64,000 bases of DNA from Varanus komodoensis (lineage: Eukaryota; Chordata; Lepidosauria; Squamata; Varanidae): contig NW_025335941.1 in the NCBI RefSeq assembly GCF_004798865.1, positions 6,221,912 through 6,285,911 on the forward strand, given 5' to 3'. Made by a program: the position numbers and the translations under genes. Position 1 is the first letter of the stretch; each line of letters starts with the position of its first letter. The notes beneath the pieces were generated by a model, which saw nothing but the letters and a program-made list of their open reading frames with translations, ran no database searches and was not told the origin of the DNA. Below are positions 58,801 to 64,000 of the stretch, one piece after another.

Positions 58801-61800
58801 TATTTGCCATGCGCTATGTTTGAAATATTTTGGCTTGTTCCATCTTTAGTCATCAGTACATGTGCATTCCATTTTCACTTGCCAGACTCCTAAGTATTTT
58901 TTAAAATGTATTTATATGCCACCCTATCACTAAATGTTCCCAGGGAAGCTTGCACAACCTTGGCTACTTGTACAGCAAATTGAACAGTTCTGTTCATGTT
59001 TAAGGTCCTCCTCTCTCTTTTGGGATGCACTTACTGTTATATTCATAGCATTTTTTCATTATGTTTTGCCATCTCTTCCCAGCTGCTAGGCTGCATCTGT
59101 TGAGTGGGGGCGGGGGGCGGGGAGAGGACCTGGGAGCAGGTATCACTCATCTCCTGTGCATTATGCATGCAGTACAGATTCACTGCGGGTAACCCTGGCT
59201 CTGGGTTTGTGAAGGCTCTTGAGCAATGGCTCCCCTCCCTCTTGCGAGTCATATCTGCTCACCGTCTACTGCTGTTCATCGTCTTTCACATCTCCACTAG
59301 TACTTGCTCTCCTGAAAGGAGAGGAATGGTGTTGAAGTGGACAGTAGATTTTGCTGTTCCCTCTTGCTATCCAAAGGAAAGGTTGGCGAATGACCAGATG
59401 GCAACTGTGAAGAGTAGGAGCAACTCCAAGAGGCTTTTACCAGTGGGCCCATCAGGTGTCCTGCCATGCCTGCCCTTGACACTGGCCCCGCCCATGGGCA
59501 CACTTCTGCTCTGACCATGGAGCTCATTACTCCCATCCTTTGCATGCACACACAGGACTGCGAGGACCCTAGAAAGTGTTTTTGTGCCAAGATCAGATTA
59601 TGGATCCTTGTTTTAAAAACAAACACATTTTGTTTGCAAATAAGGATGTGAACAACATTTTTGTGCTGGCAGGTTCCCGTTCCCTCTCTGTGGTTTGCAA
59701 TAACTAAATGCTTCTAACCTTGAAACTTCAGTATTAAGCTCCCTAGAAATATTACGGAGGAACAACACACAGCAGCATTTCTATAACTCTGAAGACTGTG
59801 CTCTTAAAGTATACCCATGCTAGGATATATTTTAATTTTCACATAACAAAAATAATTGTTACTAAATTTGTATATTAGAACTGTATATACTGTATAAAAA
59901 TATCTTCAGCAGAAATTGAAATATACTCAAATAAGCTAATTTTAAACAAAAATAAGTTTATGTTTTGTAAATCAATTTAAAATTTCCACCCCCAAATTAA
60001 CTTGGATCTTAAAGATTTTACATACTTTTTTCAAAATTCAAGCAAGCAATAAATTAAACAAGTGATGAAAACTGCAAATCGACTTTCAGCCAATCTATTA
60101 CATTTGCAGGAAAAATAGATTAATTTGTTTACTACACTAATAATTTATAATTTTTGTAATTAAGTACCTGGTACTCTCCTATGGAAAAGATACATTCCAC
60201 AGCTTCAAAAAAAAAAAAAAAATCAAACAGCTATTTGTCATATGAGCACAATTGTGTACGTGTGTGTGTTAATGTGGCAGAGTGTGCATTCCTTACTGTA
60301 GTGGTGCAAGTTACAAGTGAGATTCTCTTCCAATTTCTCTCTAGCCTTGTTCTCCATTGGAATCCACCTTTTGAGCCAAGATCACACAGGTGACAAAGGA
60401 TCTGCCCAAGAGCTTGTCAGACCAATAGCTTGCCATACAGAAATGATTTCATCTACTCTATCTCAAAATTATATTAATTTCTATTGGTGCTTCAGTTTAA
60501 AAAAATAACAGTTAAAAGCTATATTCACTTTATATCTAATTGCATTACCATCCTTGTGGCTCTGATGTGATGGCTGTCTTTGGACATCACGATAAACCTT
60601 GATTTATCTCGATAGGAACACACCTCAGGCTCATTCCCCACACCTCCCAGGGCCACAGGGGGGAATCTGAAAGCTTTTGTTTCTGTTTCTGATTAACTGC
60701 AGGTCAGCATAGCATCTAAAACCTAAGAGCAGTTAACCTAAGCTATGGTGTCTTTCAGCCATCCAGCTTCACACTGATGAAGTCACTTGCTTCAGTTAAG
60801 CCTTAGTTAAGGGCAACCACAGCATGTCAAGTGCAGTCAGAATGACAAGCTGCTATTAATATCTATAACAAATGGAAAACTTCCGATGTCTGCCTTGCAG
60901 CCATAGCAGAGCAAGGAGAGCATGGTGGCAGTGTGCAGACTGAGGCTTACTGCTGCTCATTTCTATCTCAGCAGTCTAAAGTTCATCCTGTTGTCTGATT
61001 CATCAGCATGCTTTAACTTGATAGTGGCACGGCAACGATGGAAACATCCCACCCTGAATTGCTGGCACCTCAAGCTTTAAATCAAGTGAGATGAGAAATA
61101 ATTCATTAAAAGAATGGATTCGTTTAAATATTTCAAATCCACCCCAACGGCTCTTGAACATTTAGATACACTTAGGAGCTTTCACTATTGCACCCCACTA
61201 TTATTAAGCTTGGGATCTCATGTGTACTTTTTGCTTCATAGCAATACCAATAAATGTCTTCTATAAAAATACTTGGAAATGTTGCATATGAAAACATTAC
61301 CGCAGTGTTTGGAAATCAAAATATACTTGGGACAAATGCAGCTCATACATGTATTCTTTTTCTCTCTTGAGGAAACCAACAGATCCAGTGCCATTCTACT
61401 TGTGTTGTTTCTAGCACTTGGGTTCCAGCTGAGACACAGTGTCCAACCATATAATTGGAAAAATGCATTCCAAGGTTTGACTTCCTGAAATACCACGGCT
61501 GGCTGAAACATGTCGACTGCCAAATGGACAGAGTTGTGTTTTCAAGGAACTGTTGAATGTGTGCATTGTTTATCTTCACTTTTCTCAGCATCGAGTAACG
61601 TAGATTTTTATTTCAGTAAGAGTCCCAAAGGTCCCAAGAGTACAACACATTAGCACGTATTGGCGACCCACTAGAACATTTGAATCATGTGTAATACAAA
61701 GATGTTTCTACATGATCCTTGTGCCAGCAACTCCCTTGCAAGCTACAGCAAATGCAGGTGCCGCATTTTAATTCCAGCTAATTTTTTCAGGATGGCTAGT

Positions 61801-62075
61801 GCCATCTGAGTCCTCCAATGGTGCTGATCTTTGCTTATCAAAGGAAAGGTATCAGCATCCTGTATCTCTTGCCTACGATCAGCAGATGTAATTTTTGCAA
61901 TTCTTTTAATGCGATGTTAAAAAGGTACTTGCAGTAGTTGTAGCCAAAAGGTAAAGGCTGATAAACCAATACAGCCAGACTGTTTGACACTCTACAAAAG
62001 TTCTAAAAACACTGAGTTAGAAAAGACAGAGCAATCCTTTTGTTATTCCTTTCCTTTTTTTAAAAGTGGTTTCTT

Positions 62076-64000
<1,925 letters not shown>

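Larger units (their letters stand above)
56060..62075 (-). other. TMEM47: Probable TMEM47 3' untranslated region (distal end uncertain)
   Basis: This stretch follows the TMEM47 stop codon on the minus strand. It is AT-rich, has few recognisable repeats compared with the rest of the window and has no coding potential. Candidate AATAAA signals on the minus strand are at 61607-61612 (about 465 bases after the stop), 57087-57092 and 56069-56074; an ATTAAA variant is at 59831-59836. The boundary given here assumes the most distal signal. A UTR ending near 59.8 kb is equally possible, in which case 56-59.8 kb is intergenic. A SINE near 58.65-58.80 kb and a GC-rich patch at 59.1-59.5 kb interrupt the otherwise even AT-rich composition. 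No splice signals or microRNA sites were assigned. Confidence 0.4.

Noticed and set aside
59104-59514. 136-codon plus-strand open frame in a GC-rich patch
   Set aside because: It lies antisense within the putative TMEM47 3' UTR, and two minus-strand frames cover the same bases. No family character.
60560-60850. A dispersed repeat shared with 49195-49310 (both contain AACC(A/T)TGATTTA-type blocks)
   Set aside because: The similarity is limited to short blocks and is too weak to call a repeat family without alignment.

Overview
This is a vertebrate nuclear window, most likely from a squamate reptile (lizard or snake). The only host coding sequence I can support is the last coding exon of TMEM47, on the minus strand at 62076-62254. 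It encodes the end of a claudin/PMP22-type four-pass membrane protein. The squamate assignment rests on the repeats: BovB (RTE) LINE pieces, an abundant L2/CR1-type LINE with a GC-rich 3' end followed by AATAAA-type tails, and several tRNA-derived SINEs that match, from memory, families common in lizards and snakes. I could not run a database search, so repeat family names are recognition from memory.

Layout. From 1 to about 56,000 the window is intergenic and holds no exon I can recognise. It contains scattered, mostly old, 5'-truncated transposon pieces. An unassigned LINE remnant (minus) and a BovB piece (plus) lie next to each other at about 5.8-6.8 kb. The best preserved LINE piece is at 10.4-10.9 kb, with an open C-terminal reading frame and its 3' tail. 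Tail pieces of the same or a related family occur on both strands at 3.1, 7.6, 10.3, 17.3, 23.4, 24.6, 25.3, 29.2, 33.4 and 37.5 kb. Its reverse transcriptase part is at 45.2-46.3 kb (minus) and a middle part at 36.5-36.7 kb (minus). SINEs lie at 2.7, 14.9, 17.9, 24.7, 27.1, 34.6, 35.0, 37.4 and 58.6 kb. Two copies of an LTR-like repeat lie at 15.0 and 39.2 kb. A protein-like but broken minus-strand stretch at 19.2-20.6 kb is unassigned.

From about 56-60 kb up to 62,075 the sequence is probably the 3' untranslated region of TMEM47, carrying an antisense-to-plus SINE insertion. Several polyadenylation signals are possible and the true end cannot be fixed from sequence alone. From 62,255 to 64,000 lies the intron upstream of the last exon; the other TMEM47 exons are beyond the window.

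I found no operon, CRISPR array or other multi-gene system, and no convincing new biological system. The observations most worth a second look are a 36-bp tandem repeat in which each unit folds as a hairpin (43.6 kb), a long alternating purine-pyrimidine run in the putative UTR (56.7 kb), a cluster of nuclear-receptor half-sites with DR5 spacing (21.55 kb), a strong G-quadruplex motif (2.9 kb) and the unassigned coding-like fossil at 19.2-20.6 kb.
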